Below, piece by piece: positions 8,958-17,170 of a stretch of DNA of 64,000 nucleotides; within the stretch, counting starts at the first letter, position 1; each line of letters opens with the position of its first letter. The translations under genes and the position numbers were made by a program. The notes beneath the pieces were generated by a model, which was not told where the DNA came from, made no database searches, and saw nothing but the letters and a program-made list of their open reading frames with translations. Source of the stretch: Rhodobacteraceae bacterium XHP0102 (GTDB lineage: Bacteria > Pseudomonadota > Alphaproteobacteria > Rhodobacterales > Rhodobacteraceae); contig JAOWLD010000001.1 of the NCBI GenBank assembly GCA_025751475.1, forward strand, positions 62,001-126,000, given 5' to 3'.

Positions 8958-9938
8958 TTAGGGTCTGGGCGCCGCGGCGCGAAGGAGCCTGTCATTGATG
9001 GCCAAGCCCAAACCCTTGGCGGGGATTGGGGCCACATCAATTCCTGTGAAATCGCCCGCGGCCACGCGCGCATCTGCGAGGTGCAGGATCCCAAAAAGAC
9101 GGCTTGCCGCTTCGCGCAAATCGGCGCTTTCAGACAAGGTGACATCTGCATCGTGCTGTGGCCCAAAGGCAATGCGATATCGCGTAGGGTCCCTCAGATC
9201 GGAATTGATCCGCAAGGCCGCGCGGGGTGCATAATGGCTGGCCATTTGGCCCGGTGCTGCGATCCTTCCAGGCGTAAGGTCAGCGACCAAAGGCCCCGTG
9301 ATCCGCTCCAGTTCCTCACGCGCGATGCCCCCTTCGCGCAGCAATTTTGCGGATCGGCCACTGGCATCAACAATAGTTGATTCAAGACCCACGGGACAAT
9401 CGCCCCCGTCCAAAACCGCTGCAACCCCTACGCTCAAGGAGTGCATCACATGATCGGCCTGCGTGGGCGATAGATGGCCCGAGCGATTGGCCGAAGGGGC
9501 GGCAATTGGCCCGTCAAATTCAGCCAACAATGCCTGTGCAACTGGGTTTTGTGGCACGCGCAAGGCCACGGTGGGCAGTGCTGCGCTGACCAAAGAAGAC
9601 AGGCCATGGTCGGACCGCAAGGGCAGCACCAAAGTTAAGGGACCTGGCCAAAATGCAGCGGCCAAGTCACGGGCCATTGATGAAAATTCTGCAAGGCCTT
9701 CTGCCGCCTCAACATCCCTGAGATGCACGATCAGTGGATTAAATGTGGGTCTTCCTTTGGCCTCGAACACCTTGGCGCAGGCCAGATCATTGCGCGCATC
9801 CGCACCAAGGCCGTAGACCGTCTCGGTTGGGAAGGCGACCAATTTGCCTGCCCGAAGAAGGCCTGCCGCCGCCGCGATGCCATGCGCATCTGCGGCGAGC
9901 CTTTCGGGGCGATCAGCGGGCGGGGAGGCTTGTGGCAT
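8958..9938 (-). CDS. sua5: L-threonylcarbamoyladenylate synthase (Sua5 long form)
   Basis: A 326-residue Sua5/YciO/YrdC protein that makes threonylcarbamoyl-AMP from Thr, bicarbonate and ATP for the t6A modification of tRNA. The N-terminal catalytic domain shows FPTETVYGLGADA (36-48), KGRPTFNPL (61-69) and the APSANRSG motif (147-154). The linker GQMASHYAP, typical of the long Sua5 form, precedes a C-terminal Sua5 domain. Length agrees with Sua5 rather than the short TsaC. The partners TsaB, D and E are not in the window. Confidence 0.94.
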   Translation of the reverse strand: MPQASPPADRPERLAADAHGIAAAAGLLRAGKLVAFPTETVYGLGADARNDLACAKVFEAKGRPTFNPLIVHLRDVEAAEGLAEFSSMARDLAAAFWPGPLTLVLPLRSDHGLSSLVSAALPTVALRVPQNPVAQALLAEFDGPIAAPSANRSGHLSPTQADHVMHSLSVGVAAVLDGGDCPVGLESTIVDASGRSAKLLREGGIAREELERITGPLVADLTPGRIAAPGQMASHYAPRAALRINSDLRDPTRYRIAFGPQHDADVTLSESADLREAASRLFGILHLADARVAAGDFTGIDVAPIPAKGLGLAINDRLLRAAAPRP

Positions 9939-10029
9939 ATGTGTTCATGGCCTAGACGGGTGGAATGATCTTTGGGGCGCTATAGCGTGACCCCGTCCTG
10001 ATGCCAAGCAGCCGAAGGTGATGTGTCAC

Positions 10030-11055
10030 ATGATCCGACATCCGTTCGAGATCCCGCCTGCCAAGGGCAGCGGCGTTGAAATTGCCGAAGGTGTTTATTG
10101 GATTCGTCTCTCGATGCCGCTTGGCCTTGATCATGTGAACATTTTTGCCTTGCGCGAAGAAGCAGGCTGGACGTTGATTGATACGGGTCTTGATGTGCCC
10201 GATGTGCGTGCTGAATGGGCGACGATTCTCAGTGATCTCTTGCGCGGTGATCCCATCCTGCGCGTGGTGGTGACCCATCACCATCCCGATCATGTCGGGC
10301 TTGCGGGCTGGTTTATGGCACAGGGTGCGGAGTTGCTGATGACGCGCACCGCATGGTTGACGGCGCGGATGCTCACATTGGACGAGCAACCGATCCCAAG
10401 CCCCGAGGCAGTGACCTTCTGGCGCAGCGCAGGTATGGATCAGGCACGTTTGTCCAAGCGCCTTGATAATCGACCCTTCAATTTCTGTGACACCGTCTAT
10501 CCTTTGCCATTGGGCTTTACCCGTTTGGATGACGGGGCAGTGCATCGGTTGGGTGGGCGTGATTGGGTCGTGCGTTTTGGCCAAGGCCATGCGCCAGACC
10601 ATGCCACATTGTGGTGTAAAGATGCACCAATTGTCTTGGCAGGAGATCAGCTTTTGCCCTCCATTTCGCCGAATTTGGGGGTCTATCCGACCGAACCTAT
10701 GGCCGATCCTGTGGCGGAATGGTTGCACAGCTGCGCCAAATTCGAAGCACTGGCGCAGGATGATCAATTGGTGCTGCCAGGTCATAAACTGCCCTATTAT
10801 GGGCTGCCTCATCGGTTGCGGCAATTGTCAGACAATCACCATGGCGCATTGACGCGGTTGCGGGACCATTTGGCTGTGCAACCGCGCCGCGCGGTGGATT
10901 GCTTTGCCCCGCTGTTCAAGCGTCAGATTGATGATGGCACCTATGGCCTTGCCATGGTCGAGGCGGTGGCGCATCTCAACCACCTGTTCCATCGCGGGGA
11001 GGTCCTGCGGGAAAAGGATGCAGACGGGGCATGGGTTTGGCGTTTGCGTGCATGA
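10030..11055 (+). CDS. MBL-fold metallo-hydrolase
   Basis: A 341-residue metallo-beta-lactamase-fold protein. The zinc-binding motif HHHPDHVG lies at about residues 83-90. Additional ligand positions fit the later segments FGQGHAPDHATL and VLPGHKLPYYG. The C-terminal 70 residues form the winged-helix-like LACTB2-type extension. The start is placed at ATG 10030 (MIRHPFEIPP), about 12 bp after GAAGG; GTG 10018 and ATG 10021 are possible. Relatives include glyoxalase II-like and LACTB2-like hydrolases; the substrate cannot be assigned. Confidence 0.85.
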   Translation: MIRHPFEIPPAKGSGVEIAEGVYWIRLSMPLGLDHVNIFALREEAGWTLIDTGLDVPDVRAEWATILSDLLRGDPILRVVVTHHHPDHVGLAGWFMAQGAELLMTRTAWLTARMLTLDEQPIPSPEAVTFWRSAGMDQARLSKRLDNRPFNFCDTVYPLPLGFTRLDDGAVHRLGGRDWVVRFGQGHAPDHATLWCKDAPIVLAGDQLLPSISPNLGVYPTEPMADPVAEWLHSCAKFEALAQDDQLVLPGHKLPYYGLPHRLRQLSDNHHGALTRLRDHLAVQPRRAVDCFAPLFKRQIDDGTYGLAMVEAVAHLNHLFHRGEVLREKDADGAWVWRLRA

Positions 11056-11178
11056 GGCGCGTGCAACGACAAGGCGTGCCATAAGAATTTTACAATGCTC
11101 GTGTCATAGTGTCGCGTGACAGGCGCGCAGAAATTCGCTATGCGCAATGCCAATGCGACCAGAATGATGGAGACGACC

Positions 11179-11319
11179 ATGGCAAAGAACGAACACAAGC
11201 AAGGCTCAATGGACATCAGCGAACAAGAAAAAACCTTTGACGGCTTCATGACATGGAGCATTCGTGTGGGTGCTGTTGCGATTGCGGTTGTGATCTTCTT
11301 GGCCCTGTTCGCGCGCTAA
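11179..11319 (+). CDS. aa3-type cytochrome c oxidase subunit IV
   Basis: A 46-residue protein. A short polar N-terminus with MDISEQEKTFDGFM precedes a single C-terminal membrane helix ending in LALFAR. This matches the tiny bacterial aa3 oxidase subunit IV (COX4_pro_2 family), a peripheral helix that packs against the core oxidase. Start ATG 11179 follows GGAG at a good distance; a longer frame from 11116 lacks support. The other aa3 subunits are not in the window, which is usual for this detached gene in Rhodobacterales. Confidence 0.88.
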   Translation: MAKNEHKQGSMDISEQEKTFDGFMTWSIRVGAVAIAVVIFLALFAR

Positions 11320-11337
11320 TCCAGAGATCGAACACTG

Positions 11338-11913
11338 ATGGGGTGGCGTTCGTATCTGTCGATCTTTCTGACTGTGGTGGCATTGAGTGGCTGCGCGAAT
11401 CCTTCGGTATTCGCCAGTGACGCTGAGATCGCAACCGTCAGCTATCGGGAGCCAGGACCAACGCGCATCACGCTGTTGACGATGCTGCGGACGGAAACGG
11501 GCGCAGGCGCGCACAGCGCGCTTGTTGTGGATGACGGCACGCAGCGTTTGGTGTTTGATCCTGCGGGTGGTTGGTTTCACCCTGCTGCACCAGAGCGCAA
11601 CGATGTGTTGTTTGGCATGAACCCCACGCTTTATGGGTTCTACACGCAGTGGCACGCGCGCGAGACGCATCATATCGTGGCGCAAGAGGTGATCCTCTCA
11701 CCAGACCAAGCGCGATTCGTGGCGCAACGGATCCAAGAAATCGGCCCAGTCCCGAAGGCGAATTGCTCACGTTCGATCTCGGCACTTCTGGGCGAGTTGC
11801 CGCAATTTGCGGATATGCCTGTATCATGGTTTCCAGAGCGCACGATGAGAAATTTCGCGCGGTATGACGGCATCCGCACCTATGAAATCTGGGATGATGA
11901 TGACGAGGGATGA
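11338..11913 (+). CDS. Lipoprotein, possible permuted NlpC/P60-like fold
   Basis: A 191-residue protein with a lipoprotein signal: hydrophobic residues 5-16, then lipobox LSGC with lipidated Cys19. The mature part has AHSALVVDD (His59) and, about 84 residues later, ANCSRSISALL (Cys143). A His-then-Cys order with an NC-S motif recalls circularly permuted papain-like enzymes of the NlpC/P60 superfamily (YiiX, DUF4105 and similar). That assignment is inference; sequence similarity is weak by eye. The C-terminus is acidic (WDDDDEG). It sits alone between the oxidase subunit IV gene and a bidirectional terminator. Function unknown. Confidence 0.6.
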   Translation: MGWRSYLSIFLTVVALSGCANPSVFASDAEIATVSYREPGPTRITLLTMLRTETGAGAHSALVVDDGTQRLVFDPAGGWFHPAAPERNDVLFGMNPTLYGFYTQWHARETHHIVAQEVILSPDQARFVAQRIQEIGPVPKANCSRSISALLGELPQFADMPVSWFPERTMRNFARYDGIRTYEIWDDDDEG

Positions 11914-11950
11914 TCCCCGTCTGCATCCGTGATCTGTTCCCAAAAAAGAA

Positions 11951-11987
11951 AACCCCCGTGCCTAATGGACGGGGGATATCTTTTTTG
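11951..11987. terminator. Bidirectional intrinsic terminator
   Basis: The stem CCCCCGT (11953-11959) pairs with ACGGGGG (11969-11975) around a 9-base loop. On the plus strand it is followed by a T-run at 11981-11986. On the minus strand the preceding A-rich tract at 11942-11952 gives a U-run. It therefore ends both the lipoprotein transcript and the convergent rpsU transcript. Confidence 0.85.
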
Positions 11988-12017
11988 AAGAAAACTTCGC
12001 TTTTGTGAAAGAGTTGC

Positions 12018-12224
12018 TCAGAGCAAACCTTCACGCTGCGCTTTTTTCCGCGCCAGTTTGCGCGCGCGGCGGATGGCTTCCGCTTTCTCGCGTGCTTTCT
12101 TGACGGAAGGCTTTTCGAAATGCTGCTTCAGCTTCATTTCACGGAAAACGCCCTCGCGCTGAAGTTTCTTCTTCAGAGCGCGCAATGCTTGATCAACATT
12201 GTTGTCGCGAACACTCACCTGCAT
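12018..12224 (-). CDS. rpsU: 30S ribosomal protein S21
   Basis: A 68-residue, strongly basic protein matching bS21 along its length: [20 protein letters not shown] at the start and the Arg/Lys/Ala-rich C-terminal helix ([17 protein letters not shown]). S21 binds near the anti-Shine-Dalgarno region of 16S rRNA and takes part in initiation. The ATG at 12224 follows AAAGGTGGTGACACC. The transcript ends at the bidirectional terminator at 11951-11987. It stands alone here. Confidence 0.97.
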   Translation of the reverse strand: MQVSVRDNNVDQALRALKKKLQREGVFREMKLKQHFEKPSVKKAREKAEAIRRARKLARKKAQREGLL

Positions 12225-12328
12225 GTGGTGTCACCACCTTTCTAAGTTAGAGTTTCAAATTGCAGGAAGTGGCCATTTAACAAGAATCTGCTAAGTTGTA
12301 AAGCAAGACCGAATGAAGGAGCACCCTG

Positions 12329-13036
12329 ATGGAGAGCCAAGCCACAACAGACCTCAAAGCACGCATTGTCGCGGCGGCTTTGGATCATGTGCCGTTTGAC
12401 GGTTGGTCGGATGCCGCATTATCGGCGGCCTTGCGGGATTGCGATGTCGATGATGGCACAGGGCGGGCCTTGTTTCCCCGTGGTGCGGTTGATCTGGCAT
12501 TGGGTTTTCACCGCCAAGGTGATGCGGCCTTGCTTCGTGACTTGCGCAACGCGGACCTGTCGGAAATGCGTTATCGCGACCGCGTGGCCTATGGGGTGCG
12601 CCTGCGCCTCGAGGCGGTGGCCGACCATAAGGAGGCGGTGCGCCGTGGCACAACCCTTTTCGCCTTGCCGATTCATGCGGCTGATGGGGCGAAAGCGCTG
12701 TGGGAAACCGCCGACACGATTTGGGAAGGGTTGGGGGATCGGGCCAATGACTTCAACTGGTATTCCAAGCGCGCGACACTGGCGGGCGTTTATTCGGCCA
12801 CGCTGCTATATTGGTTGGGGGATCAATCGACAGATCATGAAGCGACATGGGAATTTTTGGATCGCCGCATCGAGAATGTGATGCAGGTTGAGAAGCTCAA
12901 GAAATCCGTCAACGAAAACCCCGCGTTGAAGCCTTTTCTGGCGGCGCCAAATTGGCTGCTTGGAAAAATTCGTCCGCCTGCACGGGTCGCTCGCATTGAC
13001 CTTCCTGGATATATTCGGCCAAAAGACCAGCAGTGA
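12329..13036 (+). CDS. COQ9 family ubiquinone biosynthesis protein
   Basis: A 235-residue COQ9-family protein. The N-terminal region is TetR-like helical (LKARIVAAALDHVPFDGWSD). The conserved centre contains LFALPIHAADGAKALWETAD and FNWYSKRATLAGVYSATLL, where the family lipid pocket forms. COQ9 binds lipid and assists the COQ7 hydroxylation step of ubiquinone synthesis. An AAGGAG site precedes ATG 12329. The next gene, a quinone-oxidoreductase-type protein, follows 20 bp later on the same strand, suggesting one transcript. Confidence 0.9.
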   Translation: MESQATTDLKARIVAAALDHVPFDGWSDAALSAALRDCDVDDGTGRALFPRGAVDLALGFHRQGDAALLRDLRNADLSEMRYRDRVAYGVRLRLEAVADHKEAVRRGTTLFALPIHAADGAKALWETADTIWEGLGDRANDFNWYSKRATLAGVYSATLLYWLGDQSTDHEATWEFLDRRIENVMQVEKLKKSVNENPALKPFLAAPNWLLGKIRPPARVARIDLPGYIRPKDQQ

Positions 13037-13056
13037 AGCCAGTTCTGGAGCGATAA

Positions 13057-14049
13057 ATGACCCTGCCCGAAACAATGCGCGCGGTTGAAATCAGCGAGGC
13101 GGGCGGGCCAGAGGTATTGGCGCTGTGCAGCCGCCCTTGCCCACGCCCTGAGGCGGAGCAGATTTTGATCAAAATCGCCTATGCGGGTGTCAATCGCCCC
13201 GATGCCTTGCAGCGCGCGGGTCTCTATGATCCGCCCAAAGGGGCGTCTGATCTGCCAGGGTTGGAGGCCTCTGGAACCGTTGTCGCCGTGGGTGATGCCG
13301 TATCACAATGGCAGGTGGGTGACGCGGTTTGTGCGCTTTTGCCTGGCGGGGGGTATGCGGAATACGCGCTGACCCATCAATCCCATGCGCTGCCCGTGCC
13401 CGCGGGCATGGGGCTGCGCGAGGCTGCCGCGCTCTGCGAGACGTTGTTCACGGTCTGGTCGAACCTGTTTCAGCGCGCGGGCCTACGGGCAGGTGAGCGG
13501 CTTTTGGTGCATGGCGGCGCGTCAGGCATTGGCACAACCGCGATCCAGTTGGCCCGTGCCTTTGGGGTGCGGGTTTTTGTAACCGCGGGCCAAGATGAGA
13601 AATGCAAAGCCTGCGAGGCCTTGGGCGCGGAGCGGGCAATCAACTATAAATCCGAGGATTTTGTCGAGGTGATGCGCGCGGAAGGGGGCGCAGATGTGAT
13701 CTTGGACATGGTGGGCGGTCCCTATCTGCCGCGCAATATCCGTGCGCTCGCCGATGATGGTCGTCTGGTGCAAATCGCGTTTTTACAAGGCTCCAAGGTT
13801 GAGGTGAATTTCGCGCAAATGATGACGCGGCGCTTGACCCTTACAGGCTCCACCTTGCGGCCCCAATCGGATGCGGCGAAAGCCGCGATTGCGGAAGAGT
13901 TGCGCGCCCATGTCTGGCCGCTGTTGGAAAACGGTCAAATCGCGCCTGTGATGGACAGTGAATATGACCTCACCAAAGCCAGTGACGCACACGCGCGGAT
14001 GGAGGCCTCCGCCCATATCGGGAAAATTGTTTTGGCCGTTGCCTCTTAG
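13057..14049 (+). CDS. NAD(P)H-quinone oxidoreductase, zinc-free MDR family (PIG3-like)
   Basis: A 330-residue medium-chain dehydrogenase/reductase of the quinone oxidoreductase branch. The N-terminal GroES-like domain holds AGVNRPDALQRAGLYDPP (about 43-60). The nucleotide-binding motif GGASGIG lies at 153-159, with ARAFGVRVFVTAG after it. The structural-zinc cysteine cluster of alcohol dehydrogenases is absent. Such enzymes reduce quinones or enones with NADPH. It follows coq9 on the same strand and ends in a 4-bp overlap with the convergent HAD gene. Confidence 0.87.
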   Translation: MTLPETMRAVEISEAGGPEVLALCSRPCPRPEAEQILIKIAYAGVNRPDALQRAGLYDPPKGASDLPGLEASGTVVAVGDAVSQWQVGDAVCALLPGGGYAEYALTHQSHALPVPAGMGLREAAALCETLFTVWSNLFQRAGLRAGERLLVHGGASGIGTTAIQLARAFGVRVFVTAGQDEKCKACEALGAERAINYKSEDFVEVMRAEGGADVILDMVGGPYLPRNIRALADDGRLVQIAFLQGSKVEVNFAQMMTRRLTLTGSTLRPQSDAAKAAIAEELRAHVWPLLENGQIAPVMDSEYDLTKASDAHARMEASAHIGKIVLAVAS

Positions 14050-14753
14050 CGATTTTCAATCATAGCGACCAATTCGGGCAGCCCGCCCAAATCGGGCAGG
14101 CGGTGATATCGCGAATGGGTTTCTGGGGCCTCCGCCGCTTCCAAAGCCCAGATGTATGCAGAGGGGATATAAACCCCGAACGCGCCCACTTCCAAAGCGG
14201 GGATTACGTCTGATTTCATCGAATTGCCCGCCATCAGCGCATGATCGGCGGCCGCCCCGTGGCGCTGAAACGCGCGTGTATATATCTCAGGCCGCTTGTC
14301 GCTGACAATTTCCACCCCGTGGAAGTAATCACCTAAGCCTGATTGGGCCAGCTTGCGCTCCTGATCTAAGAGATCGCCCTTGGTGATGAGAACCAGTTTA
14401 TGCGCCTGCGACAGATCGCGCACCACACGCTCGGCATGGGGCAAAAGCGTGATGGGATGTTGCAACATATCCTGACCCGCAGCGAGGATCTCGGCAATCA
14501 CCGCCCCGCTGACCTTTCCTTCGGTCACCTCGAGGGCGGTTTCGATCATCGAGAGCATGAACCCTTTGATACCAAAGCCATAATGGCCAATATTGCGCCG
14601 CTCGGCTTCGAGGAGGCGCGCCTGCAAGTCATCCTCTGGGCAGCAATCGGAAAGCAGTTCTGCAAATCGGGCTTGGGTGACGCGGTAGAATTCCTCGTTT
14701 TGCCACAGCGTATCATCCGCATCCAAACCGATTATTTGCAGCTTTTGTGTCAT
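14046..14753 (-). CDS. HAD superfamily hydrolase
   Basis: About 235 residues. HAD motif I is DADDT (IGLDADDTLWQNE, residues 7-19), with Asp nucleophile and acid/base Asp. Motif II falls near LITKGD, and motif III/IV near IVSDKRPEIY and MAGNSMKSDVIPA. The helical cap lies between motifs I and II. This fits a small-molecule phosphatase of the phosphoglycolate-phosphatase-like group; substrate unknown. ATG 14753 was chosen because motif I starts directly after it, whereas the longer frame upstream is not HAD-like. It is convergent with the quinone oxidoreductase gene. Confidence 0.85.
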   Translation of the reverse strand: MTQKLQIIGLDADDTLWQNEEFYRVTQARFAELLSDCCPEDDLQARLLEAERRNIGHYGFGIKGFMLSMIETALEVTEGKVSGAVIAEILAAGQDMLQHPITLLPHAERVVRDLSQAHKLVLITKGDLLDQERKLAQSGLGDYFHGVEIVSDKRPEIYTRAFQRHGAAADHALMAGNSMKSDVIPALEVGAFGVYIPSAYIWALEAAEAPETHSRYHRLPDLGGLPELVAMIENR

Positions 14754-14907
14754 TACGTTAAGCACGGCCGAGGCATATGCCTTGCGGCCCCTTTTCTGAA
14801 TCACCTCGTGGCTTATATAAATGCGCAAGGGAAATGGCACTATGCGTAAGCCAATTTTAGACCAGATGGCCAGTTTTGGAGTTGATATGCGGCGCAATGG
14901 CTTGACG

Positions 14908-15231
14908 ATGATGGCGAAACCTCCTGTGGAGGAAAACGACACCACCGTCATATCCAAAACCAAACCGAAAACACAGCGGCCACCCATGTATAAGGTGCTG
15001 TTGTTGAACGATGACTACACCCCGATGGAGTTTGTCGTTCATGTTCTCGAACGGTTTTTTGGCATTTCCCATGCGCAGGCGGTCGAGATTATGTTGACCG
15101 TGCATAAAAAAGGTGTGGCCGTTGTCGGTGTGTTCTCATATGAGATCGCGGAAACCAAGGTGGCGCAGGTGATGGAATTCGCGCGCCGCAATCAGCATCC
15201 GCTGCAATGCACCATGGAGAAAGAGGACTGA
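14908..15231 (+). CDS. clpS: ATP-dependent Clp protease adaptor ClpS
   Basis: About 107 residues. After a flexible polar N-terminus comes the ClpS core [20 protein letters not shown], with the ND and D residues that bind N-degron amino groups, and [15 protein letters not shown] later. It ends with [11 protein letters not shown]. ClpS delivers N-end-rule substrates to ClpAP; clpA is not in the window. Start chosen at ATG 14908 by comparison with family N-termini; ATG 14842 is an in-frame alternative with an AAGGG upstream. It is divergent from the HAD gene. Confidence 0.93.
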   Translation: MMAKPPVEENDTTVISKTKPKTQRPPMYKVLLLNDDYTPMEFVVHVLERFFGISHAQAVEIMLTVHKKGVAVVGVFSYEIAETKVAQVMEFARRNQHPLQCTMEKED

Positions 15232-15252
15232 ACCCCAGTCCCACAACATCGT

Positions 15253-16275
15253 ATGACCCCTGACCGTTGGATTTCCGCGCTTGAACAAAATGTGCTGGAC
15301 CTGTCTGTCCCGCACAGGTTGTTGGTGCTTGGGGCGCAGGCCGATATGCAACTGACGGGCTTCGGCGCTGAGGATGTGCTGGCCGTGCAAGGCTTCTATC
15401 CTGATTACAAAATGCTAGAGGCGCGCGGTCTGACGGTCGTGCCTGCCCTGCCAGAGGGTGCGGTTGAGGCCTATGATCTTGCCCTTGTGATTGCGCATAA
15501 ATCCAAGCCCCTAACATTCGCACGGATCGCGCAAGCATTGATGGCCCTGCGCAAGGGTGGGATTTTAATGGTGGACGGGCCGAAAAACCTTGGGATCGAG
15601 TCGATCCTCAAGGCGGTCAGATCTGCTTTTGTGGGTGTCGAGGTGTTCTCGAAATCTCATGGTAAGCTGATATGGCTGACCCGTCCCGATGACCTTCCTG
15701 CGTGTTGTGCAGAGTGGCTGGGACATCCCACCCAGACGGAGGAAGGGCATCTTGTCCCCGTGGGCGGCTTTTCAAACGATGGGCCAGATCAGGGGTCGGA
15801 AATTCTCATTGCGCTTGCGCCCAAGCTCAAAGGTCGGGTGGCCGATTTGGGTGCGGGTTGGGGCTATATTGCAGCGCATATTTTGGATGAACAGGCCGCA
15901 ATTGAAACCCTCGATTTGATTGAGGCGGATCATGCGGCCATCGAGGCGGCGCGGCAGAATATAACGGATCCGCGCGCGCGGTTTTTCTGGGCGGATGCCA
16001 CCGAATTCAAGCCTGAGGCGCTCTATGATGCGGTGCTGTGTAATCCGCCTTTTCATACCGGGCGCGCGGCTGATCCTGCTTTGGGGCAAGCGTTTATATC
16101 GGCGGCAAGTCGCCTGCTAAAGCCCTCTGGGCAATTTGTGATGGTTGCAAACCGCCACCTGCCTTATGAAGAAGCGCTGAAGACGTATTTTTCTACGGGC
16201 CGTATGCTGGCGGAAATGCACGGTTATAAACTCTATCAAGCGAGCAAGCCAAAAACGGCGCGTCACGCGCGCTGA
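15253..16275 (+). CDS. RsmC-like class I SAM-dependent methyltransferase
   Basis: A 340-residue protein with the two-domain layout of RsmC/RlmG rRNA guanine-N2 methyltransferases. A degenerate N-terminal domain is followed by a C-terminal Rossmann methyltransferase domain with SAM motif I ADLGAGWGY (about 196-204). The catalytic motif NPPFHTGR lies near 264-271, typical of exocyclic-amine methylation. Probably an rRNA m2G methyltransferase; whether it modifies G1207 of 16S rRNA is inference. It begins 21 bp after clpS and is followed 20 bp later by an SDR-like gene on the same strand. Confidence 0.85.
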   Translation: MTPDRWISALEQNVLDLSVPHRLLVLGAQADMQLTGFGAEDVLAVQGFYPDYKMLEARGLTVVPALPEGAVEAYDLALVIAHKSKPLTFARIAQALMALRKGGILMVDGPKNLGIESILKAVRSAFVGVEVFSKSHGKLIWLTRPDDLPACCAEWLGHPTQTEEGHLVPVGGFSNDGPDQGSEILIALAPKLKGRVADLGAGWGYIAAHILDEQAAIETLDLIEADHAAIEAARQNITDPRARFFWADATEFKPEALYDAVLCNPPFHTGRAADPALGQAFISAASRLLKPSGQFVMVANRHLPYEEALKTYFSTGRMLAEMHGYKLYQASKPKTARHAR

Positions 16276-16295
16276 TTGGGGCAAAGGGGTTGCAG

Positions 16296-17108
16296 ATGTC
16301 CTTATCCATTCAAGGGAAAACAGCGATTGTAACGGGTGCGGCCAATGGCATTGGCCTTGCGATTGCGCGCCATTTTGCCGATTTGGGCGCAAATGTAATG
16401 TTTACGGACCGCGATGAAGAGCGTCTTTTTGACGAATGCGGTGCTTCTGACGATGAGCGTGCGCCGAATATCCGCGCTTTTGCGGGTGATTTGAGCGAGA
16501 AATTGACCGTGGCCAATCTGATTTCCGCCACGATCGATGCGTTTGACCATGTTGATATTCTGGTGAATGCCTGTCGCCAGATCATGCCAACCGATCCGTT
16601 TGATCCTGCAGACCAGAGCATCGAGCAGATGTTGCAGCAAAACCTATTTACGTCCCTGCGTCTGAGCCAAGCTGTGGCGAAAAAGATGATTGGCCAAGCC
16701 AAAGGTGAGGACCGCGAGGAAGACACGATTGGTGCGATTGTGAATATTTCAAATATTGCCGCGCTGCGCAGCCATCCAGATTTGTTGGGCTACTCCGTAT
16801 CATTGGCTGCGCTAGAGCAGGCGACCCGCTCCCTGGCCTTGTCCTTGGCGCCAAACCGCATTCGCGTGAACGCGGTTTCCTTTGGTTCGGTCATGTCGGC
16901 CAGTTTGCAGTCAGGTTTGGCGGAAGATGAGGCCAAGCGCAAAGATATTCAAAGCCATACACCGCTTGGTCGCATCGCCTCCGCGCGTGAAGTGGCAGGC
17001 GCGGCACAATTTTTTGCTTCTGAGGGGGCAGGGTTTATCACGGGTCAGGTCTTGTGCGTGGATGGTGGGCGCGGTCTGCTTGATCCCGTATCTGTTCCGC
17101 TCCATTAA
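16296..17108 (+). CDS. SDR-fold protein lacking catalytic Ser and Lys
   Basis: A 270-residue protein with the classical SDR Rossmann fold: TGAANGIG at residues 13-20 and the C-terminal GQVLCVDGG stretch typical of FabG-like proteins. The active site departs from the family. The NNAG stretch reads NACR (91-94), the catalytic Ser position is Asn153, and the YxxxK motif is YSVSL with Tyr166 kept and Lys replaced by Leu170. Oxidoreductase activity is therefore doubtful; a cofactor-sensing or structural role is possible. ATG 16296 follows AAAGGGG; a TTG at 16290 is unlikely. Confidence 0.8.
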   Translation: MSLSIQGKTAIVTGAANGIGLAIARHFADLGANVMFTDRDEERLFDECGASDDERAPNIRAFAGDLSEKLTVANLISATIDAFDHVDILVNACRQIMPTDPFDPADQSIEQMLQQNLFTSLRLSQAVAKKMIGQAKGEDREEDTIGAIVNISNIAALRSHPDLLGYSVSLAALEQATRSLALSLAPNRIRVNAVSFGSVMSASLQSGLAEDEAKRKDIQSHTPLGRIASAREVAGAAQFFASEGAGFITGQVLCVDGGRGLLDPVSVPLH

Positions 17109-17145
17109 AAAAGCCGCACAGCCTTGGGGGCGTGCGGCTTTGATG
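17107..17145. terminator. Bidirectional intrinsic terminator
   Basis: A 9-bp perfect stem, AAGCCGCAC (17111-17119) with GTGCGGCTT (17132-17140), closes a 12-base loop directly after the SDR-like gene. Six A residues precede it, giving a U-tract on the minus strand for trcR. The plus-strand T-run is short. Confidence 0.8.
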
Positions 17146-17170
17146 GTGATTTAAGGGAAATCCCAAAGGA

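Noticed and set aside
9978-9987. Perfect palindrome CGCTATAGCG before the MBL-fold gene
   Set aside because: Ten bases only, no repeat elsewhere noticed and no known regulator pattern; could be chance.
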